Shown piece after piece: positions 11,900 through 23,520 of a stretch of 64,000 nt of DNA; position 1 is the first letter of the stretch; each line of letters starts with the position of its first letter. The DNA comes from Ctena decussata (Eukaryota > Mollusca > Bivalvia > Lucinida > Lucinidae), in contig OZ022500.1 of the NCBI GenBank assembly GCA_963989385.1, positions 119,205,842 through 119,269,841 on the forward strand, given 5' to 3'. A program made the position numbers and the translations under genes. The notes below the pieces were generated by a model. The model worked only from the letters and a program-made list of their open reading frames with translations, was not told where the DNA came from and did not search any database.

Positions 11900-12272
11900 T
11901 AACAGAAAGGGTAAACTACGCTAAAGCATCGCCTAGAAACGGCCAGTAATAAACTACTTGGTGGGTTGGGGCTTACACTGATTTCTCACGCGAGTAGCTC
12001 TCGTCCTGGGTTCTTTTGAAGTTTATACATGTAACCACAACACATGAAACATTTATTTTCTATTTTAAGTTACGAATCAAAGTTGAAAGAAAATTGGCCA
12101 ACTATACAGGTGACCAAATTGCTGAATACCACAGACAACAAACCATATAATATCAATAAACCATAACGGAAGCCCCGCTTTGTAACAGTCAGTAAAATTA
12201 CTGTGGGCCTTAAACCGGTTTTACACGCAAAAAACCCTCGGCCTGGATTCAGTTGTGGTTCATAAATATACA
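11900..12272 (-). mobile_element. old Penelope-like 3' UTR fragments (two adjacent pieces)
   Basis: Read on the minus strand, about 12080-12272 gives TAAAACCGGTTTAAGGCCCA, then TACTGACTGTTACAAAG and a TTCCGTTATGGTTT block. About 11900-12010 gives GTAGTTTATTACTGGCCGTT and GGCGATGCTTTAGCG. These are diverged counterparts of the AAACCGGTTTAAA / TTACTGACCGTCCCAAGGCG core in the 3' UTRs at 17230, 31385 and 36544. Confidence 0.5.
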
Positions 12273-12275
12273 AGT

Positions 12276-13851
12276 GATTTCAAGGAATTCTAACCATCAA
12301 TGGATAAAAACACCAAACATATACAAATAAGATTGAATATTGAGATGAAACAACACTGAAACGATGAAGAAAAAGAGGTGCAACAGGAGCCTTGATCAGC
12401 AAGTCCTATTCAAGGCCGTATCAGCAGGACACCCGTGTGTCAAAAGTTTCCTGACCCTTTTACTCCACCTACCCCCTCCCCCAAATACTTCCTCGCTGCC
12501 TAATCTAAATGAGGAAAAAGAAGTACATTAAACGCACAGAAACAATTACATGTAATTTAGTGAGCACCTGTTTGTTTATCGCCTTTTGTACCTGAAGTAT
12601 CATTTATAAACAAAGAATACAACACTGATACAAACTATCTGACAGTAATACCGTCAACTCCATATCTCAAAGTTTATCTCGAACTACTTTGAGATACCAG
12701 TAGTTTGAGATGTCCGGAGTAAAATGCCAAGCAAACAGGACATGTGTCCGAAATATATTCTTTAATATGAAATTGAACTGTGAGATTAACGATTGCCAAC
12801 TGTATATTGTTAAAAAGGGTGAAATATGTCATACAGATTTCCTATATCCGAAAAACAGAATAGTCTGCACTTTAACAGACATTGATATTATTACTTTTAT
12901 TCCTTCGGGACTGTAATACTGTTATAAAATCATGTTTAATTGTCCTTAGCACGCATCCTGTAAGAAAGTATATTTTTAAACGCTCATTAATGTCTGTTGT
13001 CTGTGACCTGCGGCTAAATGCAACTACTGAACTCCCTTAGGACACTGGAAATGTGGAAGAAGTATGGATTTCTGTGTGCGACCTTGTCCCATTGTCTAAT
13101 ATTCCATGTTTCACTATGAATTATTAGATTTGGAATAGCAATATGTATTGCAGATAACTCTACTACCCCGAAGTGGCGCTGTCTGTCACCTTACGACGGT
13201 CCGTAAGCATTTGATATTTCTGCTAATGTATCTGATATCTGCCTCACATTGAAACGAGACTATTCGGAACTGTTTTGGGATACTAAAGAAACTAAATTTT
13301 TAAATAAATGTTAAGTGTAAAACACATTCCAATAAAAGGTTTGTTTCAATCTAATTGTCAGATACTCGTAGTTTTTTTTATAGTCTACAGAGGGGTTCGG
13401 AGAAACAGGATACCAGACGTTGTCAGAAAATGGCATATTCTTTTCTGAAAGGAAACCCTGCAATCTCAAACATCATTATTCAGTTACAAATCTGTTTTAA
13501 ACTGAATTTTATTTTATCACTGTATGGAGCATCGCATATCTGTTTTAAACTATCGTTTTATCACTGTATGGACCAACTCATATAACTACATCCTTAAAAC
13601 AGAAGCGATAGTCGTAACTAGGCTATCGCTGTCGAGCTTTGCATTTGTTTTGAATTAACATCATTAGAACTAATACGTTTCTTATATTTATCTTTATGAT
13701 ATTTTATTAGATAAACTAAAGTGAAAAGTGGTGAATAGAATCAGTCGTTTCATATATGTTCTCAGATCAAAGATATAAGTACTTAATTACTTAATGATAT
13801 ACAATAATTAACCACTATATATAAATATTGCATTTCAGGTTATTATTTACT
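12276..13851. other. no gene recognised
   Basis: Short inverted motifs occur at 12665-12710 (CTCAAAG, CTTTGAGATACC and GTTTGAGAT). They resemble decayed DNA-transposon ends but do not allow a family call. The remainder is AT-rich with only short open frames. Confidence 0.45.
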
Positions 13852-13853
13852 TA

Positions 13854-13890
13854 CCCCCCCCCCCCCTCCTAAACCCCCCTCCCCCCCCCC
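13854..13890. repeat. poly-C rich simple repeat
   Basis: About 37 bases of almost uninterrupted C with a single TCCTAAA break. Confidence 0.95.
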
Positions 13891-13999
13891 ACTGATCTTA
13901 TTCAGCTGTTATTAAGCTATAAGAAAAACCATGCGCAGCACTTGCGCTGACAAGCACGTGGGATATACATGTATATGACAGCATTATTTTACCAGAAAT

Positions 14000-15312
14000 T
14001 AAGCACATGGAAAAAAGTCCGCCTTGAAAACTAAACGTGTACGAGTCAAGCGTAGATTGTCTAAGGCCACGATACCAAGAAACTGGAAAGTGTCCGGCCG
14101 ACCACGTTCGGAAGGTCAAGTTGAACAAAGGCAAGAGAAGATCATTATATTATTACAACGTCCTGATGTAAACGGTTCATGTGGAATTCAAAGATTGCTC
14201 GGCGTTTCAGACATGCATTAGCACACTGGTCTGGCATTCATCACAGACAACGAAGGCAACGTACTATAAAACTTGATTTTTTCGCATATGTCTTAGATTA
14301 ATTTCAAACTATTATTCTTACGGACCCGGCAGTTTGTTATACCTCTTAGTCAGATCAGATTTTTGAAGAAATTCTGTCTAGTATATATGCAGTGCTTGAA
14401 TAAGTTTCTTTACCGATTCGTTGCATAGACGTTGTAGTCCAAAAATTGTTTTCAAGCATTTCTTGAATACGCATATGAATTCAGTAAAACTTTTGATTCC
14501 TATTTCAAGAGCCAGGGATCGGATGGTCCGTGAGACTATACTTCTGAAACAAACTTATCCTGATGAGCGGAACAAGCAAGATTCATATACGTTGTCTTCG
14601 TTACCTGTGTTGAATGCCAGACCAGTGTGTTAGGAACATGGATGTTGGAATGACTGTCCGCAACAGGCTTCCTCGAGTTCGATTTAGGAGACGTTGTCCG
14701 CACCGTTGGTATTCCATTACGTTATTTCGTCGCCAAGACCGCATAGTGAGACCAAAGCTCATGGATCCGTAGACACTGGAACCGTGCGCTGTTTACAGAC
14801 GAGTCCCGTTGTCACCTCTTTCAACGAGAAGATTGCGAATATGGAAGAGACTCTTCAGACAATGAGATGTCAAGAACATCGTTGAACGGGACCGACATAG
14901 CAGCGGAGACGTAATGGTGGGGGCGACGATTTGTCGTGACACAAAAACGGACGTTTTTATGGTAGCTGGCAACATTAAAACTAAGCTATGAGACACTGGG
15001 CCGACATCCAGCTAAGGTGGTGCCTTTTTACGTCAACTTCTTGGCGACTTATTCCAGCAAGGCAATGCCCGTCCTAAAACTGCCGGGCACGCAGAGGACG
15101 CTCTCCTGGCACAGTCTGAACAACATTACCGTTCTGCCATGGCCAGCAAAATCACCAACTCTCTCTCTCATTGAACATTTCCTGGATCATGTGAGACGTA
15201 GAGTGCAAAAACGAGCTGACGTCGACAATGTGCATGACTTAGAACGTGCTCTTCCAGTAGAAGTGCGGAGAATCCCTATGCAGATTGTGAGAATGCTGAT
15301 TAACAGCATATA
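14000..15312 (+). pseudogene. Tc1/mariner-type transposase relic
   Basis: Pieces of a Tc1-family transposase appear in order but in different frames. The N-terminal DNA-binding/linker region (IPRNWKVSGRPRSEGQVEQR) is near 14070-14140. The first catalytic block, reading FTDESRCHLFQRED, is at about 14792-14833 and keeps its Asp. A C-terminal open frame from 15017 has LPWPAKSPTLSLIEHFLDHV and ends with RRIPMQIVRMLINS, the usual Tc1 C-terminus with the third acidic residue in the IEH motif. Stops and frameshifts separate the blocks, and the second catalytic block is scrambled around 15030-15100. Terminal inverted repeats are not obvious. The protein cannot be made, so this is an old inactive insertion. 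Confidence 0.8.
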
Positions 15313-15315
15313 ATG

Positions 15316-17229
15316 TAGGTGTCTGGCTGATCTGGCTGCTGTTGGAGGACACATGAGCTATTGAAATTTTCTTCAAGTGTAATACCTTGATCCTCGAGAC
15401 ATTTATGGTCATTAACGATTCTGTCTTTTTCGTTCAAATAATCAAAAATACTATTTAAATCAAACCAGATCTGTGAGATAATGTATTTGCATTGTTCCTA
15501 CGCATAACAACTACACATTATTTACTCAAACTTGCAAACTTATTTTCAAACGGTTTTACCGATTTGCAAGGTTTTGCGTACATTTAGGGACTTAGGCATT
15601 AGGTACCCGGTTTGGACGTTGATGCCTATCTTCTCATGCATAAAGCTGCTTGGTTTATACAAGTGCAAACAAATACATGCAAAAGCTATGATGCTTTTTA
15701 GACGTTTTGTCAATATATTACTTACGTCATTACTTGTCAAATATTTAAACAACAAAACGTAAATGCAGTTTTGTTTTTTATCACTGTTTACACAAAGTAG
15801 CTCATATATAGCAGCGAATACGTCTGCGTAAGCTAGGCATCAAAAGAATGAAAACAGCAGCTATGAAAATAAGATAATTGTCATGGATCATCATTCGTTA
15901 AATTTCAAAAGTGCATTCCATTGTTCAAGCAGCAGTATATAGAAATGTACCTAGTATAACTTATCTAATCAAAAGGCAGACCATTAGTGAATTAATAAGC
16001 AAATATTTCAAGTATTCAAAACTATAAATGAAGATACCCAGAAAAGGCCACAGTGACAAAGCACCACCCACCCGCGACAACAAAAGACGCAAACAACAAA
16101 ATGGAACAGTATATCTTCTATAACATTAATACCAGTTCAATACGGACACACCACCAACACTAAAGCACACAAACACACGATACATCCACCCCCATCCAAC
16201 CTCCATTTTTGCACCTATTATTAGTATTTTATTAATATCCGCCCTCCACGGCCAAGCGATTCATAAGAGCGATTAACGGATTAGCTGTACGTGGCGGAAT
16301 AATTCTAGGGGTCCCGGAACGAGTATTTAGTGAAAGTCGCAAAGCATGTTTTTAACAGCACATGCTCTGTCTTGTTAATACATGATTATAAAAAGCGCGC
16401 GGCGCCGATATTTATGCAATAATGTAGATTATTATATATTCCAATGATAAACTGCAGACTTGTTAAGAGGTACATACAAAATACATGTTTAAACAATACA
16501 AGCCGTGTTGCGACAAAACCGCTCTTGTGACACTGCAAACTGCGCATGCACAGACCAGTCTGTGCGCTTTTGCCGGACTGTTTCTGGTTTTCTGATTAAA
16601 TGAAAAATGCCTGACTAGACAGCGCCTGTGTAATAATGGATGGTCCAGGGAAGCACAATAAACATATGCCATGGAGACAGGATTATAGCGACAACGATTA
16701 TACATCTCTCATCTGTAATTGTACAAGATTTTCTTTGAACTTGTAGCACTGTTTTATCTGAAAAGGTCTTCTAGCTACTAATAGAAACTCAACAACTGAA
16801 GGGCAGACAGTTTTTGACATTGAAGAATATTAGTTTTAATGAGATCACGAACAATGGGAGAAGTTCTTTCCGTAAAAGGAACAGATTGGTATTATTCAAC
16901 GTAAATAAGAATAAAGCAAACAATACGCTATTTTGCATGTAACTTTCTCTACTGATTACAAAGTTGCGTATCCTGTATATTACTTACAGAAATAAGCATT
17001 ATTTATAGAAGAAGGTTTGCGTCACCAATGTCTGTGGAAGGGCCCACCGTGGTCTGTCCAACTACTTGTTTCATTTAGTTTCTGCTTCGGATTGCACTTA
17101 GTCCATTTCAGCAAAGTTTTCTGATTTCCTGCCGATCTTCTTTTTTTACCACGATGTCTCATTGATATGATGCGTGAATTGAGATGTTAATTTAAAATTC
17201 GTTTGGGTATACGAACTGGCTTTTAGAGT
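15316..17229. other. no gene recognised
   Basis: Unique-looking AT-rich sequence with an A/C-rich stretch at 16030-16200. Short open frames lack recognisable domains. Confidence 0.45.
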
Positions 17230-17919
17230 TGCTATAAATTAGTTTGTTGGGGCCGGATGTTTGTCTGTTTCTTGGCCCACCGGGGTTCAACTGGTGGTCT
17301 TCTTTTGCTCCAGTGTTCCAGTGGTGTTGCGGACGCCCCTGGGATCTCCAGGTGTCTCAATACGTTTTGGCTGTCGAGTCCTCATCCTTGCTTCATCAGT
17401 CTTTTCTTGGTTTTAATTGTTGCCCGTGATGACTCTCTGATGAGTTAGGCGACCTCCATACGAACCGAGTTACCAACTAATTGTGTGCACCGCGGCGGAG
17501 GGTGAGGGTGAAGGTTTGGGCCCAGTAAAACCGGTTTAAAACCCCCAGTAGTCATTACTGACCGTCCCAAGGCGGTACTTTCGTTGCGGTTGCATTTGTT
17601 TTATGTTCGGTGCTGTTTGGTTTATTGTGTTATCATTTTAACCCTTCTGTGATAAAAATTGAAAGTAGGTAAAAATAGTTGTTAAATGTTTTTCGTATAA
17701 TTTGCTTAGTCTGTTGTAACCCTTCTGTTGGCCTAACTTATTTAGTTTGGTAAAGATAGCTGAATTGCCACCTATTTGGGAAAGAGCTACTGACTCGGCT
17801 TATTACTTGTAATGTATTGTTTGTTGGGATGTCTTTGTCAATCTTTCCCTTTGATGTTGGGGATAGGGTTTGGGATCTGATTCAGTCAGTTCCTGAAGTG
17901 TAGTTACTTTTTAAGTTTG
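17230..17919 (+). mobile_element. Penelope-like element, 3' UTR-only copy
   Basis: Nearly collinear with 36544-37233 and 31385-32050. Shared blocks are GTTGGGGCCGGATGTTTGTC, TTGGCCCACCGGGGTTCAAC, CCATACGAACCGA, GTGTGCACCGCGGCGGAGGG, TTACTGACCGTCCCAAGGCG, TATAATTTGCTTAGTC and the terminal GAAGTGTAGTTACT. It begins at the position that immediately follows the stop codon in the copy at 35977-37233, with no coding sequence upstream. A shared sharp 3' end with variable 5' ends fits target-primed retroposition. Frames inside (for example 17244-17448) are non-coding. Confidence 0.8.
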
Positions 17920-18364
17920 CATCAGAAGTACATGTTAGGTTGCTGCATAAAACCAGCTAAAGCCCGATGTAATTTAAGCTACTGCCTATTACAAGGCGAA
18001 ACCCTCTGATGCAGATTCATTTTGTTGTAGTTCTAGCATTGTGGCCACCTGCAAGGCTGTCCACTTTCCTTTTGAAATAGTTTTGTTCTGGGGTTAAAAA
18101 AAGAAGATAAGTAAAAGTGATAAAAATAGATGTTGTGTGTGCTTTATGTGTTTTATTGTCTTTTGATGGTTGTTGTTGCATTGAAGACGTCTGTTATGGA
18201 ACATCAGATTCAACCTTTTGTCCTATGTATTTCTCTCCTCTTTCGTTCCTTAGGTTGGTAATGCTATGTTGTTGTGGCCGTTACTAGAATTAGAAAACAA
18301 GAAATATCTTTAAGATATTGTCGACGGATAAAATGCCTTTAATATATAATGATTTCTGATCATT
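17920..18364. other. no gene recognised
   Basis: T/G-rich sequence downstream of the retroelement 3' end. No coding frame and no clear repeat. Confidence 0.4.
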
Positions 18365-18475
18365 TGTCCAGTGGCAACAACGTAAAAGCAATGTCAAATC
18401 AACGTCGATGCAACATCATGACGTTACATTGATGTTGATGTGACGTTGAATGATTGTCGTTTGCTTGCTGGGGGA
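18365..18475. repeat. clustered ACGTTGA/TCAACGT motifs, possible DNA transposon end
   Basis: Alternating direct and inverted copies of AACGTC, ACGTTACATTGATGTTGATG and ACGTTGAATG occur here, followed by GTCGTTTGCTTGCTGGGG. Dense sub-terminal repeats of this kind are seen at ends of some cut-and-paste transposons. Only one end is recognised here. Confidence 0.35.
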
Positions 18476-18802
18476 TATTTCCTCTGCTCCATGATCTTCT
18501 ACCGTGTCTTTGTCCAGACTGGATAAGTCTATCCAGTAGGATGGAACATTCATCATGACTGCAGTTGTGGTTATGCTTTTATTTATACTTCTAGCAGTAA
18601 AACATGTAAAAGTAATCTTATATGGCTTCAACAAATATAACTTTAAAATAAGAAATGAATTTGGTTTGTTATAAATGAAAGGTAATGATACTAGATTTTT
18701 TTATATGACTCAAGAGGTGGCAAAATTTTTATTGTAAAACAGATTTATTTTGCTCTATTAATTTATTCTGTCAGTAACTTTGTTCTTATCTTTTAATCTT
18801 AG

Positions 18803-18971
18803 TTCGCAAAGTACCCTGAAAATTCAATTACCGCAAATCCATGGCCTTCAAAGACTGGACCACTGGAAGAGAACTGAAAGAGATGTCAAAACCAAACACA
18901 ACATAATCACATCCGAGATGTTATTCCTGTCTAAGCAAGTTCGACGAATATTCGATGTACATCTGCTGCAG
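18803..18971 (+). other. exon-like open block, unknown product
   Basis: An open frame (reading IHGLQRLDHWKRTERDVKTK and LFLSKQVRRIFDVHLLQ) is bounded by a T-rich tract plus TCTTAG on the left and CTGCAG followed by GCAAGT on the right. The right side could be a non-canonical GC donor. I do not recognise the peptide and see no partner exon nearby. It may be chance. Confidence 0.15.
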
Positions 18972-19304
18972 GCAAGTATAAAGCACACGAGAAACTCATT
19001 GGTATAAAAACCGTATAACATGTGTATTTCATTTTTGTTACTTAGTAAGTAAAGTGAAGGCGTTTAGTAACAAGAGCTGTCGCCTGACAATAAAACTCGC
19101 CTGAATAGGTGCTTGCCCATCATACAGTCGCTATGATGGTGTGGACTGCTATGCATAAAACTTCAGGCAAGCATGTCCATAATGACAACACATTTATAAA
19201 CAAAAGCCATCTCAGAAATAAGTCTTAAAACAAAAAAAATCCACATAAAATTTCAAAGTCCATGAGCTTGAGGTCAAAGAACTAAGGGATTGGGGGAGGG
19301 AGGT

Positions 19305-19340
19305 TGTGTGTGTGTGTGTGTTGGGGGGGGGGGGGGGGGC
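19305..19340. repeat. GT and poly-G simple repeat
   Basis: A TG dinucleotide run of about 18 bases is followed by TT and about 17 G residues. Confidence 0.95.
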
Positions 19341-19525
19341 TCGGATGTATTTTATTTATATTTATTTTATTTATTTATACAATGTTTCAAGAGGGTATTG
19401 TTGATAAGGATTGACCTGGCACTCATTTATTTCCGTCATTACACTCGAATGGCTTCGTTAGATTTAGCGATGATTTACTGGAAAATACTGCTACTTGAAT
19501 CTAATACAGTCAACCGTTGATTGAT

Positions 19526-19597
19526 GACGCCGTAGCGAAGAGGTTAAAGCTTCCGACTGCGGATCTGTATATCGGAAGATCGAATCTTAGAGCATTC
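19526..19597 (+). repeat. tRNA-like SINE head
   Basis: GCCGTAGCGAAGAGGTTAAA fits a Pol III A box (TAGCGAAGAGG). AGATCGAATCTTA, about 40 nt downstream, fits a B box. The acceptor arms do not pair, so it is a tRNA-derived repeat, not a functional tRNA. T-rich sequence follows. Confidence 0.5.
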
Positions 19598-19962
19598 GTT
19601 TTCCCTAAACTCTTTTTTTACTTCTTGTCTTTATTTTTAATCGCATATTTTTACTTAATGATTTTAAACGTTTTTTCTCTCGTTTAGGTTTTCCCCATAT
19701 GTTTTCATGCAAACGAACTGACATAATTGTCCCGGTTTCTCTTGATTCTACGCACTCTGAAAATTGTCCTTCTGCTGACAGCAGCTGCATTTATTGTCTT
19801 TTCGATATATGATCCGCCTCCAGGTGCTTTGTTTTCCTGAAAATGCTTTGCTGTGGAAGGAATGAGTATTTTTTTCGTTGATTCGGAGATGTTTCTGGTC
19901 GACATTGTTGTAGGATTTACATGTGATAGTAGAAAGATAGTGCATCTCGTTCAGTAGTTGAA

Positions 19963-20190
19963 GGGGGCTGTCGGGTGGGGCGATGGTGCTGGGTCACTTT
20001 CAGTGCCAGGCCGCCATATTAATATGGCTGACAGTGTGGCAAAGGGCTACCGTGCTTGCAGTAGATGCGGGTGGGACATTTTGGATATATTTTTCTCTCG
20101 CTTATCATCTCTTCTTTCTCCCTATCTTTGAAAGACAGTCCGCTATAGTATGAAGTACTGTCTCAAAGGGCCGTTAAACCCAAGACAAAT
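19963..20190 (+). mobile_element. SINE family A, copy 1
   Basis: Matches the copies at 44007, 46610 and 47023. Shared blocks are GGGTGGGGCGATGGTGCTG, TTTCAGTGCCAGG, TGCTTGCAGTAGATGCGGG, a TCTCTCGC/TCTTCTTTCTCCC pyrimidine tract, TACTGTCTCAAAGGGCCGTT and the AAACCCAAGACAA tail. No target duplication is evident. Confidence 0.75.
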
Positions 20191-20307
20191 AACCAAGCAA
20201 CTTACCAAATTAATAGCTGAAACATTAAAATTTTGTGTCGAGCATGGCAAGATTACCTGTTGCTTTTACGCAAAGAAAAAAAAAATACGTAAAAATATTA
20301 AAAAGAC

Positions 20308-20376
20308 TGTTGAGAGGTTTGAACCCATAACTCCAAGATTAAAGGTTCAATGCCTTATCCACTGTGCCACTTGAAA
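20308..20376 (-). repeat. tRNA-like sequence, first duplicate
   Basis: On the minus strand, AGTGGCACAGTGGATAAGGC resembles an A box and ATGGGTTCAAACCTCTCA a good B box, spaced as in a tRNA. Acceptor-stem pairing is poor, so it is probably a SINE head or tRNA pseudogene. Confidence 0.45.
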
Positions 20377-20574
20377 ACGTGATATTTTTTTTTTTCTGTT
20401 TAATAGTTTAATAGTAAATGTATATACTGAAGCTCCTTTTACCCGTTCGTAATACTAACCAAGCAACTTACCAAATTAATAGCTGAAACATTAAAATTTT
20501 GTGTCGAGCATGGCAAGCTTACCTGTTGCTTTTACGCAAAGAAAAAAAAATACGTAAAAATATTAAAAAGACTG

Positions 20575-20644
20575 TTGAGAGGTTTGAACCCATAACTCCA
20601 AGCAAGATTAAAGGTTCAATGCCTTATCCACTGTGCCACTTGAA
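20575..20644 (-). repeat. tRNA-like sequence, second duplicate
   Basis: Same as the minus-strand tRNA-like sequence 265 bp upstream, but with a 4-base CAAG insertion between the A- and B-box-like segments. Confidence 0.45.
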
Positions 20645-21734
20645 AACGTGATATTTTTTTCTTCTGTTTAATAGTTTAATAGTAGATGTATATTCTGAAG
20701 CTCCTTTTACCCGTTCGTAATCGTCCACCGTGAATTAATTTACGGAGATGAACGGAATATTCATGAGTGCCAGGTCAATACTTACGAACAAAAACACATT
20801 TAGCTGTAAAGCCATTCTACCTTGTGACCCTCCATGCATAAAATACTATATACAATATAAACATAAAACATGTGAAAACAAACTGTACATGAACATACAC
20901 ATATCAACCGACTTCAAGCACTATTTAAAACAACACATCCTTGTAAAAATTAACAATTACATGCATGTATCAAAACCTTGAACCATTATCTAACATCACT
21001 CCAAGTACTAGTATCAACTGAGTCCATCATGGCACTGTGAAATAATGTCTTCATAAATATCTTTAAGACAAAATTCAAAGTCGATGACCTTGACTTCAAG
21101 GTCCTCCAGTGGGAAAAGTATATGGTGTTTTGTAAAAACTCAAAAAACGTCTCTAACATCAGTTGAAGTGCAATCTGAATCTCTGCCAAGCACAATGAAT
21201 CAGTACGCAATTAGAAAAGTTTAAAGACCAAAATATCAAGGTCACTGATGGGAGTTGAGGTAATACTCTGTAAAACTTTTGACTTAAATCTAAAAACCGT
21301 GCAAATATCAAAAAAATTAATCCATGAGTTCAGGAGATATGGTTTTTTTTAACCATCCAATCAATAAAAAGACAATTTTCTAGGTCCATGACCTTGACAT
21401 CAAGGTAACTGAGAGATGTGTGGGTTGTACCTTGGCAGTCTTTGGACCAATATCTAACTACAGTGCAAGTATCAAAGGAATCCATCCATGGGTTAAGGAG
21501 ATATTGGGTTTAAAAACCTTTAACCAAAACATCCAGTCCAAAAAAACTCCCAAATTTCTAAGTCCATGACCTTGACATCAAGGTCACTAAGTGGGGTGGG
21601 GTAGTATCCTGTTAAACTTTAGACTAATATCTAACTACAGTGTAAGTATCAAAAGAATCCATCCATGGGTTAAGGAGATATAGGTCTTAAAACATCCAAT
21701 CCGGACGCGACGCCGACGCCAGGGTGACAACAAT

Positions 21735-21765
21735 AGCTCTTCCTGAACTTTCGTTCAGGCGAGCT
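21735..21765 (+). repeat. HLE-3 terminal hairpin
   Basis: AGCTC and CCTGAAC pair with GTTCAGG and GAGCT around a TTTC loop. The outer arm is complementary to 19096-19105. Confidence 0.75.
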
Positions 21766-21902
21766 TAAAAGTGAACACTATGTGAAGATTTACACATAGT
21801 TCTGCAAAACAATAATCATTGTCATTTCCCCCAAGTACGCGATTTGCGACGAAGAATTAGTTTAAGAGCTCTGTAAGTGTTAATAAAATTTGTTCATTTG
21901 TT

Positions 21903-23520
21903 TTGACAAATTATCGTACTCCCTCAGCAAGCCACTGGGCAAATGGAAAACAAAACTATGAAAAATTAAAAAACAAACTGTCTAAATTCCAATCCGCCAT
22001 CCAAAATGAAATAAGGAAATCCGTTTGGGAATACCTTGAGTCTGCAATATTTAATAATGATGCAGACAATTGTAAAAACAAAATGCTTTACTTTCATCAA
22101 GCCTAAGCGTTCTGAAAACTCCGGTGTTGCTCCTCTGAAATCTAATGAATCTACATACACAGATCCGACACAACAAGCTACAGTGCTCAACAAACATTAT
22201 GAATCTGTTTTCTCAAGACCTAAAACTCTGAGCCTAAACTTGCAGAGCTAGAACTTTGGTTCAAAGGTCTCAACCCCCAAAACATCAAGGAAATGCCAGA
22301 TATCCCCATAGCCACTAAGGGCGTAGAAGATCTTTTCAAAAGTCTCAATCGAAACAAAGCTTCTGGTCCAGATGAAATTCCCCCCTGCCCCCTCTCCGAC
22401 TTTTAAAGAAACTACATCATGAAATAGCACCTATCCTTGCCAAAACTCACATTAGTTCTTTATATACAGGTATTGTACCTGATGATTGGAAAGGTGCTCT
22501 TGTTGCCCCTATATGTACAAAAGGTCCAAAATGTAAGCCAGGCAACTACAGTCGTATCTCGCTGACCTGTTTAGCCTCTGAATTCATGGAACTCATTCTA
22601 GTTTCAAATATTATGACCCCATTTTTACTCGAATGGTCTCCTTAGGCCTTTTCAATATGGTTTTCGATAAAAAGATAGCTGTAAACTCAACTTGTAAGCT
22701 TTACCTAGAAGTTTTTGATAATCTGCAAAATGGTAAACAGGCTGACCTCATAATTATGGACTTTAGCACAGCATTTGACGAAGTTGACCATAACTAATTA
22801 ATATATAAACTTTTCAATTTGGGTATAAACCTCAAAACAGTTTCTTCGATTAAATCATTTCTACGGAACATATCTCTACCAGTAGTCGTTGAAGGCAAAC
22901 AGTCCCCATAAGTAACTATCATGTCAGGTGTCCATGAGGCCCTGTCTTTAATGGTCTATATAAATGACTTGCCGGATTCCCTTAGAAGCGGAACTAGAGA
23001 ATTCGCTGATGACACAAACGTCTATCTGACAATTCTAAATCTGATCCTCAAACACTGTAAGATGCATTACTTAAACTAGAACTCAAACAGGTCTATGGAA
23101 TTTAATGCTGACAAATGCGAATCGATTTGCGTAACTGTAAAGAAAAATCTGATCCTTTTCCCGTACACACTTCACAATACTGAACTAAAATCTACCGAAA
23201 ATACCAAATACTTGGGAGTCACAATTAGTAAGGAGTTTAAATGGAAACCCCACATTGAACATATAGCTTCCAAAGCTTCAAACACCCTGAAATATATTCA
23301 AAGGAAATTTATTCAGACAAACAATCAGTGAATAAAAGAATCTGCTTATAACACATGTTCGCCCTCAGCTTGAATACTGCGCCCTGTTTGACATTTATGG
23401 TTGAAAACGCTTAGTTGTAAGATAGAGAGAAATCGGAGAGGAGCAGCAGCTAGGTACATCCTAAATGATTATAATTTCACTAGCAGTGTAACTGAAATGT
23501 TTAATACTTTAAACTAACAA
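21903..23520 (+). pseudogene. Jockey/CR1-group LINE reverse transcriptase relic
   Basis: Fragments in successive frames read, in order: YEKLKNKLSKFQSAIQNEIR; a block ending TVLNKHYESVF; SLNRNKASGPDEIP near 22340-22385; a segment with VPDDWKGALVAPI and GNYSRISLTC (22470-22570); EFADDTNVYL near 23000, the reverse transcriptase FADD catalytic box; and MEFNADKCESICVTVKK with TKYLGVTISKEFKWKPHI (23095-23280). This order and the wording of the motifs match the reverse transcriptase and thumb region of Jockey/CR1/L2-type LINEs. Multiple stops and frameshifts, including several around 22680-22800, show it is dead. The endonuclease half is not seen. Confidence 0.8.

Larger units (their letters stand above)
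20191..20721. repeat. recent tandem duplication (2 x ~265 bp) carrying tRNA-like heads
   Basis: The sequence from AACCAAGCAACTTACC to the CCCGTTCGTAAT block occurs at 20191-20456 and again at 20457-20721. Differences are few: CAAG inserted in the second copy near 20602, a homopolymer length change and two or three substitutions. The near identity implies a recent event. Confidence 0.9.
19069..21765 (+). mobile_element. HLE-3: Helentron-like element, split by a ~1.7-kb block of insertions
   Basis: Begins AACAAGAGCTGTCGCC. CTCGCCTGAA at 19096-19105 is complemented by TTCAGGCGAG at 21754-21763 in the terminal hairpin. The left part stops in a monomer near 19276 (AAAGTCCATGAGCTTGAGGT). The array resumes near 20985 with TCTAACATCACTCCAAGTAC and continues with AAGTCGATGACCTTGA-type units, about 150-180 bp each, to 21700. 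Between them lie a G-rich tract, a tRNA-like head, a SINE and a tandem duplication. An ACGCGACGCCGACGCC tract precedes the hairpin in place of a GACGG run. Confidence 0.6.

Noticed and set aside
17244..17448. Overlapping 61- and 63-codon frames with relatives at 31237-31605 and 36557-36792
   Set aside because: They are conserved only because the 3' UTR is repeated. The two frames and the antisense frame are equally open, and none shows preferential conservation.
20308..20644. Two functional tRNA genes
   Set aside because: A- and B-box-like segments are good, but acceptor stems do not pair and one copy carries a 4-base insertion. Treated as tRNA-derived repeats.
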